Positions 53,824-64,000 of a stretch of DNA of 64,000 nucleotides are shown here, piece after piece. This DNA comes from Patella vulgata. Its lineage: Eukaryota > Mollusca > Gastropoda > Patellidae. Positions within the stretch are counted from its first letter, which is position 1. Every line of letters begins with the position of its first letter. The notes beneath the pieces are model-generated. The model was not told where the DNA came from. It worked only from the letters and a program-made list of their open reading frames with translations, and ran no database searches. The stretch lies in NCBI RefSeq assembly GCF_932274485.2, contig NC_065882.2, positions 61,789,431 to 61,853,430 of the forward strand, read 5' to 3'. The position numbers and the translations under genes were made by a program.

Positions 53824-55350
53824 CTATTAAAAAAAAGTAGGGGATATTTGATTTTTAAGTGTTATTAAAGTCACCTAATGAAACTGACGAAGAAACAAAT
53901 GACAAAATGAAATGAAGTTCACATTCATCGATTTATTCCAAATGATCGTTAGACTAAGTAAGGCACAGACTGGCCATTATAAGGGTAAAATGATACCCGG
54001 GGTCAAACAGCAAAGTTACCACAGCATCACAACCAAGTCAGTAACGGGTAAATCCTCCTCTGTTTGCCAAACAAGCATTGATCCGACGTGGCATACTCCT
54101 AATGAGAAGTCTAAGGTCATTTTGGTCCAGATTGTCCCATTCCTGTTGCAACGCAGCAGCAAGTTCTTGGACATTGGCAGGACGTTGTTGACGTTGACGT
54201 AACCTCTGTCCAAGCATGTCCCAGACATGCTCGATGGGGGAGAGGTCGGGACTCAGTGCTGGCCAAGGTAATGTGGTGATGTTCTGTTGTTGGAGGTAAC
54301 CTGTAACGATCCTGGCCCTGTGACATCTTGCGTTGTCATCCTGGAAGATGAAACGGCGGCCATGACGTCGTGCGAAGGGCACAACATGGACTGCCAAGAT
54401 GTTGTCCCGGTAGTACTGGCCTGTAACACGCCCTGCAACAACATGTAAAGCCGTTCTTCCAGCAACAGTGATGCCTCCCCACACCATAACAGAACCACCC
54501 CCAAATCGATCATGTCTGATGACGTTAACGTCTTGGAAGCGCTCGTTTCGACGACGCCACACCCTCCTACGTCTGTCCAAAAAATCAACAGTGAACCTTG
54601 ACTCATCTGAAAACATCACATTGCTCCAGCGTCGATTATCTTAGTGTTGACGATCCCTACACCAACGACGTCTTGCCTGAATGTGATGATCTCTCAAACA
54701 AGGGATCACGCGAGGACGTCGGGCGCGAAGGTGACCCCTATGCAGTCGATTCCGAATCGTCTGGCCACTCACTCTCACACCAGTGTCTGTTTGAAGACGA
54801 GCGCTGATCTGATTTGCTGTGATGACACGATTTCTCAAGGCCAAGGTACGGATAAATCGATCCTGGGCTTGAGTTGTCGCCCTTGGTCGACCTGAGCGTG
54901 GTCTGTCCTGTACAGATTGTGTATCACGGTATCTGGACCATAGCCTGCTTATGACAGACTGAGAAACATTCATCGTCCGCGCCACAACCGCCTGTGTTGT
55001 GCCGATCTGTAGCATGCCAAGGGCACGTAACCTTTCATTTTGGGTAAGCCGACGCATATCAAAATTTGTTTTCTGGTCACTAAAACAATTAAACTGATGT
55101 TTCCACCCTGGAATTCAATGCCACAATGACTGTAACATTCAAAGTCAGAGTCGTGCAAATCTTGGGTTGGACCCCCATGATGATCCCAAGCATCACCTGC
55201 ATTCCATGCGGTAGCTATTGGTGCGTTTGGGCGTCACATGTAACTGGAAATGTTTCTTCTGTTAGGTTCTATAGTGACTTTTTTCGTAGTCATTTGCATA
55301 TTTTAGTATTATGCCCCCAACATCAAATATTCCCTACTTTTTTTGAATAG
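53824..55350 (-). mobile_element. Tc1-like DNA transposon T3, copy B
   Basis: Equivalent of 17091-18617. One base differs in the left terminal repeat (ctattaaaa in place of ctattcaaa), and the right flank is tatatt instead of taaatt. Confidence 0.95.
54038..55057 (-). pseudogene. Tc1 transposase of T3, one nonsense codon, copy B
   Basis: Same TAA in place of Trp139 (54641-54643) as in copy A. Copy B keeps FARRHGRR where copy A T3 has FARHHGRR. Confidence 0.9.
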
Positions 55351-55352
55351 TA

Positions 55353-56676
55353 TATTAGGCGGACCTCCACTGACGCTCAGTTACACTAAGGTACCGCTCT
55401 TGTTTCTGACCAGCTCCACCTATTGTTGGGAAATTTAAGGAAAATGTGCACATTGTGTTTAATTTTAATCCACACAAATTTAATGCGCAACACGCACAAT
55501 TCTGTTTTCTGGCAAGTTAGCATAAATACCCGATATGTGTTATTTCTGAGCACGCGTAATGATACAAGATATAATTTGTGGTTTATAGAGCTAATTGCTT
55601 ATGACGCAAAAAATCTTAACATAATTATCAAACCGCATAAAACCATCTCCAAATTCTTGCCTATCTGCACTCACCATTTCAGTCTGTAATTCCGGAAAGG
55701 CAAAACATTACCCGAAAGAACATAATTTTCGGGGTCCTTTATTATTAAAGTATTTCCGCTCTACTCTGTAAATGTAGTGTTTGGGCCTTAAAAGTATTTA
55801 AAAATTATTTAGTATCTAGTGTTAAAATAGTTTGAGCCACGTACGACTCAAAACCATTAATTAACAAATTAACGACGGTGGGGTAACTGTCATTTTATAA
55901 ACACCGGTATGTGTCGGTGCTGTTATAGCCACACTTCAATTATTCAGCAATGCAGAATACGCGGAAAAAAGCAGCAGCTGTGTGAAGACAATTTTAGAAC
56001 TTGCTTATAATTTGTCTGTTTATAATTATATGACGCCATTTTAATATAAAAAGTTTTGCACTTTCGGTTCAGCATGGTTAAAGGAGCTAAAAACGTGTAG
56101 AACGGACTTAGCCGGCGTAAACGATGCCGTTCAACTTGAACGAATATAATTGATCAGAAATTACAATATTTTTTTCAAAAATTGAATATAAATCACTTTA
56201 AAAACATTCTTTTAATATTAATATGTGCTTTTAGAACCATTTTCATCTATTTCAAGGTTCCGAAAATAGAACCCTTAGCTACGAGCTAAAACGATTGGGT
56301 GCCTTTGGTTTCGCGTGGCAAACTTAATTTCATTAATAATGCATGTAAAATCTTAAAAATCTGTTAATTTGATACTGATAGAGCTAATTAAACATACCCG
56401 GTCTAATGTAGATAAGAAACCTCATCTCTCAACCCTCCGTGTTTCGACATAAGAGATGGTACTCTTATAGTTTTACCTGGCAAACCCCCAATGCGATCAC
56501 ATTGGGACTCAAACAGCAAAACTGTTAATTTTTTCATCAAAACAACGATTAATTATTGTTATTTATAACTTCTTTGCCACATCCAACTACAATTAAGCAT
56601 ATAATCCTACCGGACACGGATACAAATCATCTCTATAAAATTGAAGCGTAAAACGTTGGCTTTTCCCGACATTTTA
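55353..56676. other. Non-coding, copy B, with 21 extra bases near 55817
   Basis: Equivalent of 18620-19922 plus a 21-bp segment absent from copy A. Confidence 0.5.
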
Positions 56677-56997
56677 AAATGGAATGGGTTTGACGTCTTA
56701 ACGACATGAAGACGGGGCTAAAACCTAACAAAACTGGGTTCAACCTCCTTTTTTGTTCCACCCGGGCTAATGCGGTGTGCTACAAGGGAAAATTTGGCCG
56801 AACAGTGTTGCTACGGCCTACTCTTTTACCTGCAAGCCAAAGTGTACACAAATCTTCGGGTTTTTTTTCGTCCCACCGAATACCTGACGTTGTTCCTTGT
56901 CCGGGCCCCCTCCTTGTACCACTGACAAGTGAAAACCACCCCGGAAAATTCAAAGGAACTTTCTGGGCCAACACTGGGACCTCCAGGTTACCGATCA
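56677..56997 (-). mobile_element. Old SINE of the pol-SINE family, copy B
   Basis: Equivalent of 19923-20243. Confidence 0.78.
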
Positions 56998-57693
56998 GCT
57001 CCACTTCAATACTAGATGATTAATAAAATCTAAAGAATCTGCAACTGATTGACTTTTCATTGAATTGTTAATCGGTAGTTCGATTTTCTTTTGCCATATT
57101 ATACCCAACTGGATTATTTAGTTCATTTAGAAATTTAGCATACAAGATACAAATTGAAATACCCACCAAGAAATAGACCCTTGTTTAATGTAACAAAAAA
57201 TAAAACCCAACACTTATTATATTCAATGTAATAAAACAAATCTATTTTTTTCTGAACGGACGAAAACAACAATGTGTAACAGGTATACATAACAATATAT
57301 ATTTTATAAACCGTTTAACACATAACATTACAATCCATTATAGAATACATGTATAATAAATGCCTATTTAAACTTATCTAAATATACAATAAATAATCTA
57401 GGCAAGTTCCATAATACTTTTATTCATTCAGTCTATCTAATTTTTTATTAATATCATTTAATATAATATCTATTCGTGTAGGGAACAACCTGTTAATTAT
57501 AGTCTATAAATGATACTGTATTAAACAGTCCAAGATAATAAAAAGTTAGTAATTTGTCTTGAATCAATAACCAATTATATAGTTCTAAATTCAAAATAAA
57601 AGGCCTTCTATGCCAGATCGTGCACATATTATCTCAAATATACTAGTCTGAGACCCAAAGTAAACGCACCGCCGATTAAACTGAAAGTGCCGA

Positions 57694-57889
57694 GGAGAGA
57701 GAGAAATATGGTTAAACGTCCACTCAACAACACAAACTAGGTAATTTCGAAACATTATTGCACAATTTTACTTCAATAATTCATATTGTCACAGGTATTA
57801 AGCTGTGGATGGAAATCCACGAAGTTTGGCAGGTAACCCTATTCCTTGCCAGAACAAACCACAGCATTAGACTCATCGCCAGACCCTAT
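57694..57889 (-). mobile_element. Degenerate V-SINE remnant, copy B
   Basis: Equivalent of 20940-21135. Confidence 0.65.
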
Positions 57890-60091
57890 GAGGACTGGTG
57901 TGTGGTGTGTTAACACCATCATAAAAACATTCTTACATGTTATCATCGAAATCAGATATTACATTAAGAATTGCAAGATTAATGTATATCTCACAAACAA
58001 GAATTACAATCATCCATTCATAAAAGTGGTGCGTTTTCATTGCATCTCAGTATATTTTAATGTAAAAACTGTTATTACAGTAAGAACATCCTAGTATAAT
58101 AAAACCTTCACGAGCCGTCTCGTACGAAAAAGATGGCACAATTATTATTACTTTATGTATATGAAATCAACAGAAATGGCTGTAAGTTAAGTTTGATCGA
58201 GGAAGTTGATTCTATCATGTTGTGGTTTTATGAATAAGTCAATCATATTCTTAGACGTGAAATACTGATATGTTTGTTAGGATTGTTTAAATTTCAACAA
58301 GATGACAAGTCATTTCCATCCCACGCCCTTGAACTTGTTTGGAAGGCATAAGGAAAAACAACTTCTTGGAGTATCAATGGGACTAGTCAAAAGATGCATA
58401 CTCTTATTACAGTACCTCGGCAATGTACGGTCGCTAATCCCTGTAAAGCTTGTGCAACAACATGTGCCTACCTCAATCAGCTGCTGTGTGTTAAACATTA
58501 AGCTAATAAATCAGAAAATAAAATACCATAATGTTCGGCAGGGATAATTAGGAGGTATTAATACCTTATCAAGAAAATTAATATATATCTATTTTCTATG
58601 GCTTGTATCTCAATTATTATATCTAGAGTTCTAAATTAGTATGATTCATTTTCCTTCTAACAGAAACTGGTGTACGAAAAGGATAGAATGAAAAGAGTGA
58701 CACACAATTGTGAGCAGATTGTAATATGAAATTGTTAGTTGTAAAAGTTAAATAAAATATGATATATTAATGACCATCAAGGTAATGTCTAACAAATGCC
58801 CCCCCCCCCCCAACACCTCCCCTCTCACACACACATCCAACCCCATCTAACTGACAAACACCATTTGCAATTTAGTGAAGTACGTACTATTCATTCCAAG
58901 CTAGTCATATCAAGATTCCATGAACTGATTTACCCCCTTTTAGTTCGACCCCAAGATGCAATTATTTTTGTTGTTTATGTTTCTTTCTTATCAAGCGCAC
59001 ACCCCAAATTGTGCATTTAGGTGAGAATTTGTGAAAATCCTAGCACCACCGCTACTGTATACATACATGTACCACAGTGTTCACTACTAGCACTACCCCA
59101 CCCTAATAATTCTTATAGATGAGTGGAAACTTTGATAACAATCCAGTAAAAAAAACCAAAAAAACATTTAACTAATTGTCAGAAACACATCTATTGAATC
59201 ATAGGTTAATAATTATTTTTAGAGAAAAAACCTCAATAAGATATATTGTAATAAACAGTTGCCATTTGTCATAGTTCCAATTTGTTTTTAACATTAAATT
59301 AATTTGACAATTTAACAAGAAAACAATGATTTGTAACATCCTAAACTCAAGATTTCAAGAAAGAATTTGGATTTCCTCAATCCTTGGAAATGAATGTATC
59401 TCAATAATCAAATCTTTGATTTCACTTTTTTGTGTTGTAATAGTATGCTTTTTAAATCGAGAAGGTGATAGTTCAGGTAAGTAAAAGAGCTGCATTGGAG
59501 CTACCATACCCATATTTATGTCAACACTGCACTAACCGATGAAATAACCATGTACTGTACAAAAAACATGGTTGTGTGGAACTGTCACCAGTACATAAAA
59601 ATTCTTGTTGCTGTACCAGTATTTACTTATCATATCTATATAACATATTTCATATTATTAAACTATTAAACAGAGCACTTTGACATATAAATTTAAGATA
59701 AATATAAATTTTTCTTAGAATACAAAAACCTTAAATAATAACAAAACAGATTATTAATAACAAACTACATCAAAAATAACAAATTAAATATACCTATCTA
59801 TATAGTAACAATCCTTTGATTTCTTATTTCCAAATAACCTTTCTACTATAACTTATCATAATATCTGCCACTAATAGCTTATATTTAACATTGGATCCTA
59901 ACTGTGCAATATTTTAGCAATTGAGTTATTATTGCACTGTTTATCTGAGCTACTGCAAAGTTATGATATTACAAGTAATCTATATCATACTATACTCATT
60001 AAATATAAAATGTGCCCATTCATTACTTTTAAACTTACTGATACCATATAAACAGGTGACAAATGGGTTTTTATGAACTAAAGTGGCTAAT
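57890..60091. other. Non-coding, copy B
   Basis: Equivalent of 21136-23339, with a shorter poly-C tract at about 58799-58810. Confidence 0.5.
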
Positions 60092-60327
60092 AAAGAGGGG
60101 TAGATACCATGCAGTGTGCTTTGAATGGTCATTTTGCTCGGACGGCAACAATTATTTTACATTCACATCAACATCCAAATGATTAGAAGTTTTTCCTAGC
60201 CAGACTCGCCATCCTGCACCACTGACATGGTAAATCCTAAGTAACTTTCTCTGTCAACACTGAAAACAGAAATCCAGCATCTTACTAATTAAGTTACTGT
60301 GCCTCCAGCACAAGATAGGAGTCAAAT
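60092..60327 (-). mobile_element. Degenerate SINE, copy B
   Basis: Equivalent of 23340-23575. Confidence 0.6.
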
Positions 60328-61169
60328 GAGCTTATAATGAAGCAATCATAGGGTGAATTAAGAAAAACAGCCACTTTAAACAAAGCTTGATATGGCAGGA
60401 AAAAGAAAGTATAGCAAGTTTCAAGACAATAACACTAACTGTCAAATTAACAAAAAACATAAATTAATGCGTTTCGACTGTCTCGACTGTTTTTGTGCAG
60501 CCAAAACTGTACATGATGCAAACATTCCGCCAACGTAGATGTGGTTGGCCTCCGTGGGTCTATTTATTTAATATAAATTGGGTCATTTTTGATGAACAGG
60601 AAGTGTTTTACGGATGAAACAAATAATAATCTCAGATTGCCCATATCTAAGTTATTTCCTAACGGATCTTCTTTGGATGAATCCCATATGGGCTCTGATG
60701 GACGTTTTTTTGATATTCTGAAGTTTGCTTGATTAATATTAGCATCAAAGATTTGCGAAAGTTTTCTTCAGCATTTTTTCGACATTCAAGATGGCGTATC
60801 TCCATCACTATTTGAGGTATCAAGTTGAAATAAGGAATAAGGAACACATCTGCCTTCAAAATAGCATATTAAAAAATTTTGTGACGGCTTCTGGAAACTT
60901 CTGGAAATTACCATGCCTTCCGATTTTTCCTGAACATGAATAGTTCTCTCCATTTTAAAAATAGACAAAAAATGATATAAATGGTGGTGTTAGCCCCAGA
61001 TAATATCCTTCATGTTCAAAGACCTTGTTAGATAACATTTTCAACTGATTGGCCGCCATAATGGATTTTACAAAAAACATTCAAATCGATATTCAGCTGC
61101 CATTTTAATTCCGATTTTTGAAAACTTTTTTTTTGTACTGAACCTATTCCAAATCGCAACAATCTTTAG

Positions 61170-61305
61170 GGAGCCGATTTTTGAATTTCGATTTTGTTTA
61201 CTTCCGATTTCACTTTGAAGTTTGTTCGACTTTTCACCATCTAGATGGTGACCTAACCTTTCTATGACCTTTGTATGTATGATGATCCTAATGTCTACTA
61301 ACAAT
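61170..61305. repeat. Unclassified dispersed repeat, copy B
   Basis: Equivalent of 24418-24553. Confidence 0.7.
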
Positions 61306-62657
61306 TAATATAAAAAAGTTTGGTATAACTTCTGGTTTTATTAAGAGTTCAAAATGACAGTTTTTTTTCACTTTAATAGGTATTGGATGTTACTATACTC
61401 AATAATTCATGGTGTGACTTGAATGTTGAAGTGACATGGTGTGACGTGACTTGATATACCGAAACACGTCAGTACTCCTTAGGATTTCTAGTTTATATTC
61501 TTATGTCAAATAAATTAAACAGCAGTAGATACTAAAATTTGCCAGTATTTGCACATATTCAAATACTTCCATTTCAAACTGCAAAGCAGCTTTGAAATCC
61601 AGTCAGTATTTTTCATATCTGAACAAGTAAAAGAGTATTTTGGGGGGGGGGGACCAGACTTGAGGGGGTAACACTCTTCGAAAAAGCCTAAGACTCCATC
61701 AATTCAAGTCCGATCGGCATGAAAATTGGCATGTTTGTTCTTAGGAAAATATTCTGCATTGACTTGGTGAATTAGATTTTTGAAATTCTTCCAAAAACAT
61801 GGTTAGTTCCTAAAGAAGAGTCGTTCCTAACTTTCTAGAAATGTCTTTACTGAAAAACTCTTGGTGCATTCTTATAGTGACAAGCAGGAAGATATGAATT
61901 TGACCTTCAAATTTGTTCATTTTTGGGAATTTAACATAGTAAGGAGACTAAAATATCCAATGGAGGGAGGTGAATACAACAGAAATGGGGTTTAATACAG
62001 CGGAGTTATGGCTTTATGAATGTAACTTATTTCAGGAAATGGTAAACATTTAGATTAATGTAGACATTTTTAACCAGTGTCTAAACATAAGCTTCTGTTA
62101 ACAAAGTGAATTTAGGCCATACAAAAAAATTCTGGTTCTCAGACAATCCTTCAAATATAGGTTTCTATTTAAAACCCGTAAATATTTCTCTCTACAGAAG
62201 GAAAGAACAAATTTTGTATTTCTAATGTGAATACTGCTCCTTCCATCAAAATGGTGTATAATACGAGTAATTCCCTTCTCATTACTAGATATAGTAAGCA
62301 GGAGAATTATCATCCATGAAAGAAGATTGTCAATAACATTTACCAAACATTTAGCAAGTTTGTGTACTTGATAATTCAGCCTACTGGACATGTCTAACAG
62401 AGTTACTTCCCTTAACAGTGGGAAGTTGTAATCAAAGCCAAAGATGTTTATATTTTTTACATTTTAAAAAAAAACGGTTGTAAAGACAGTATTAAGTGGT
62501 GTAGTAGTATCAGAGAACGAGAATATTATTTTTTATATGGCCGTATGTCTGTTGTTCATACACAGTTGGCCAATTTTAAAACAAGATTGACATATAAAGA
62601 AAACATCGGCCCTGAACAAATCAGACTGGTGTATAATATTCTTTTTTAAACAATATA
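61306..62657 (-). other. Probable 3' UTR and downstream flank of ZYG11, copy B
   Basis: Equivalent of 24554-25905, with a handful of substitutions around 61950-62300. Confidence 0.4.
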
Positions 62658-62800
62658 TCACTGGCTTTTGGCATGTTTGTGTAAAAGTTCGAGAATATTC
62701 CTTGATATTTTTTGTACTTCTGGCGTTGTGTCGTTCTTTAGTAGAGCTTGTAGTTTCTCCACACCTCCCTCTTCTTGTAATAATGGACAATATCGTTTCT
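62658..62800 (-). CDS. ZYG11B: ZYG11 last exon, copy B
   Basis: Same reading as 25906-26048 (EKRYCPLLQEEGG to KHAKSQ and stop), with an intact acceptor. The upstream exons of this copy would lie beyond the window. They decide whether the locus keeps a functional gene. Confidence 0.85.
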
Positions 62801-63031
62801 CTGCGAATAAAGAGAAATATTCTTTAAAGTACATTCAAAGGGACAATAACACTCTTGCTGGCTTGAAAGCTCCAGAAAATAAATAATATCTCTATCTAAG
62901 TACTAGATGTTTAAGTGTCCTACCTGTTGTGTAAATTATCCATTACATCCTATTTTACTTGTCCAGAGGGTTCGAAAATATTTTTAAACCGAAGTTTCAT
63001 TTGAAAAGGTTTACGTTAGACGTTTCAAACC

Positions 63032-63330
63032 ATTATGTTGAGAGAGAGAGAGAATGGGGTTTAACGTCCACTCGACACAACTAGGTCATTTCGGGACTAA
63101 CATATGGTTTAATTTTATTTCAATAATTCGCTTGCGCATAGGGGTCTTTAGCAGTGGGAGGAAACCGGAGGACCCGGAGAAAACCCACGAGGTTGGACAG
63201 GCGACCCTACTCCTTGTCACGTACAACCAGGGATTCGAAACCACGCCAGTTGACTCAATGACAGACTTTATGATACAGCGCGCGCACGCTAACCATTCAG
63301 CCATCCACCCTCCCCCCCCCTTATGTTGAA
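63032..63330 (-). mobile_element. Full-length V-SINE/RUDI-like element in a ZYG11 intron, copy B
   Basis: Equivalent of 26280-26580, with the poly-C end interrupted by a t. Confidence 0.9.
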
Positions 63331-63846
63331 TTTTTCAAATTTTTTAAATAAGGTGTGTTAAGATGAAATTTGTATCATCCATTAATTGAAATATTCTAAA
63401 ATAGTACAATTTGTTGACCAGAATAAAGATTGGGACATATTATTCAGTTACAACAAGTGTGGTATTGAGCCTTTAACAAATACATTATAGGGCCCTAACT
63501 ACATTATAATTCGGATCTGTAACGGAAATAACTGACAGTTTTTGCCTCATTTCCTACATGATGGAACCAAAGCAAGAAACTGTCATGAAATACAGTACCA
63601 ACTGGACTAATGAAAATTGAGACTTTGTCATCGATTCATGTGTTACTTACCAAAGTCAGATTAAATGAAACTTTAATGTACAATCTGAACAATCAGTTCT
63701 AGCCCAAGCTTGTGCTAGTCTTGGCAACGCATGTTCAATGGTGTGATTAATTTTCTTTTTTCAAACAGAATGACAGAGATTTGTAATTACGTGTTTTGAC
63801 CGAAGGTCTGAAACACATATACTTTTCGTAATGGTTTTTATTCTTA

Positions 63847-63986
63847 GGGAGGCGATTTTTGAATTTCGATTTGTTCAATCCTGGTTTCATTTGAAATTTT
63901 GTTCGACTTTTGACCTTCTCTCTGGTGACCTAACCTTTAAATGACCCTTGACCTTTGTATATATGATGACCCTGATGTCAACTAAC
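63847..63986. repeat. Unclassified dispersed repeat, copy B intron
   Basis: Resembles the unit 2 version (29321-29461; gttcaatcctggtttcattt) rather than unit 1. Confidence 0.7.
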
Positions 63987-64000
63987 AGAAGAAACAAAAC

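Larger units (their letters stand above)
39128..64000. repeat. Copy B of the ~39-kb-period direct duplication (cut by window end)
   Basis: Base 39128 aligns with base 1, and homology continues to the last base of the window (equivalent to 27252). It repeats the LTR element, the SINEs, the Tc1 elements, the GPCR gene, both MITEs and the last ZYG11 exon. It differs from copy A by the T1-T2 fusion at 47729/47730, by 21 extra bases near 55817, by homopolymer lengths and by scattered substitutions. No target-site or terminal-repeat structure is visible at 39128, so it does not look like a transposition product. Confidence 0.95.

Overview
The window is a piece of an animal nuclear genome, most likely a mollusc. 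It is AT-rich and its genes have introns. It is full of tRNA-derived SINEs whose core resembles the molluscan V-SINE RUDI, and it carries Tc1 transposons, hAT-like MITEs and a Ty3-like LTR element of the Gmr1 type. Two host genes can be recognised. One is a class A GPCR with its coding sequence in one exon (+ strand). The other is the 3' two thirds of a ZYG11-family gene (- strand), the substrate receptor of a CUL2 ubiquitin ligase.

Layout: the dominant structure is a direct duplication with a period of about 39.1 kb. Copy A (1-27252) and copy B (39128-64000, cut by the window end) are almost identical and carry the same insertions in the same places. In order: a flank; the LTR element with a SINE in pol and a Tc1 (T1) in its 3' LTR; an oppositely oriented Tc1 (T2) with an intact transposase; the GPCR gene; a hAT-like MITE; a V-SINE; a long-TIR MITE with 9-bp target duplications; a third Tc1 (T3); about 7 kb of SINE-littered non-coding DNA; and the last exon of the ZYG11 gene followed by a V-SINE. 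In copy B a 2272-bp deletion with 4-bp microhomology has fused T1 and T2 into one chimera.

Between the copies (27.3-39.1 kb) lies the rest of the copy A ZYG11 gene, read from 37377 down to 25906. It is damaged. Two exons sit in a 2.22-kb tandem duplication. One exon has a premature stop. One expected exon was not found. The 3' end of another exon, with its 5' splice site, has expanded into a 46-bp minisatellite with eleven clear donor sites. No N-terminal (leucine-rich repeat) exons were found before copy B begins. The simplest reading is that the large duplication cut this copy off from its 5' end, and that it is now a decaying pseudogene while copy B may lead into the full gene beyond the window. 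False duplication of two haplotypes in the assembly is the main alternative.

The two host genes have no obvious functional link. The most useful points are the exon-junction minisatellite, which covers codons of the ZYG11 degron pocket; the Copia-like domain order and SCAN-like Gag of the LTR element; the Tc1 pair and its chimera; and the large duplication.
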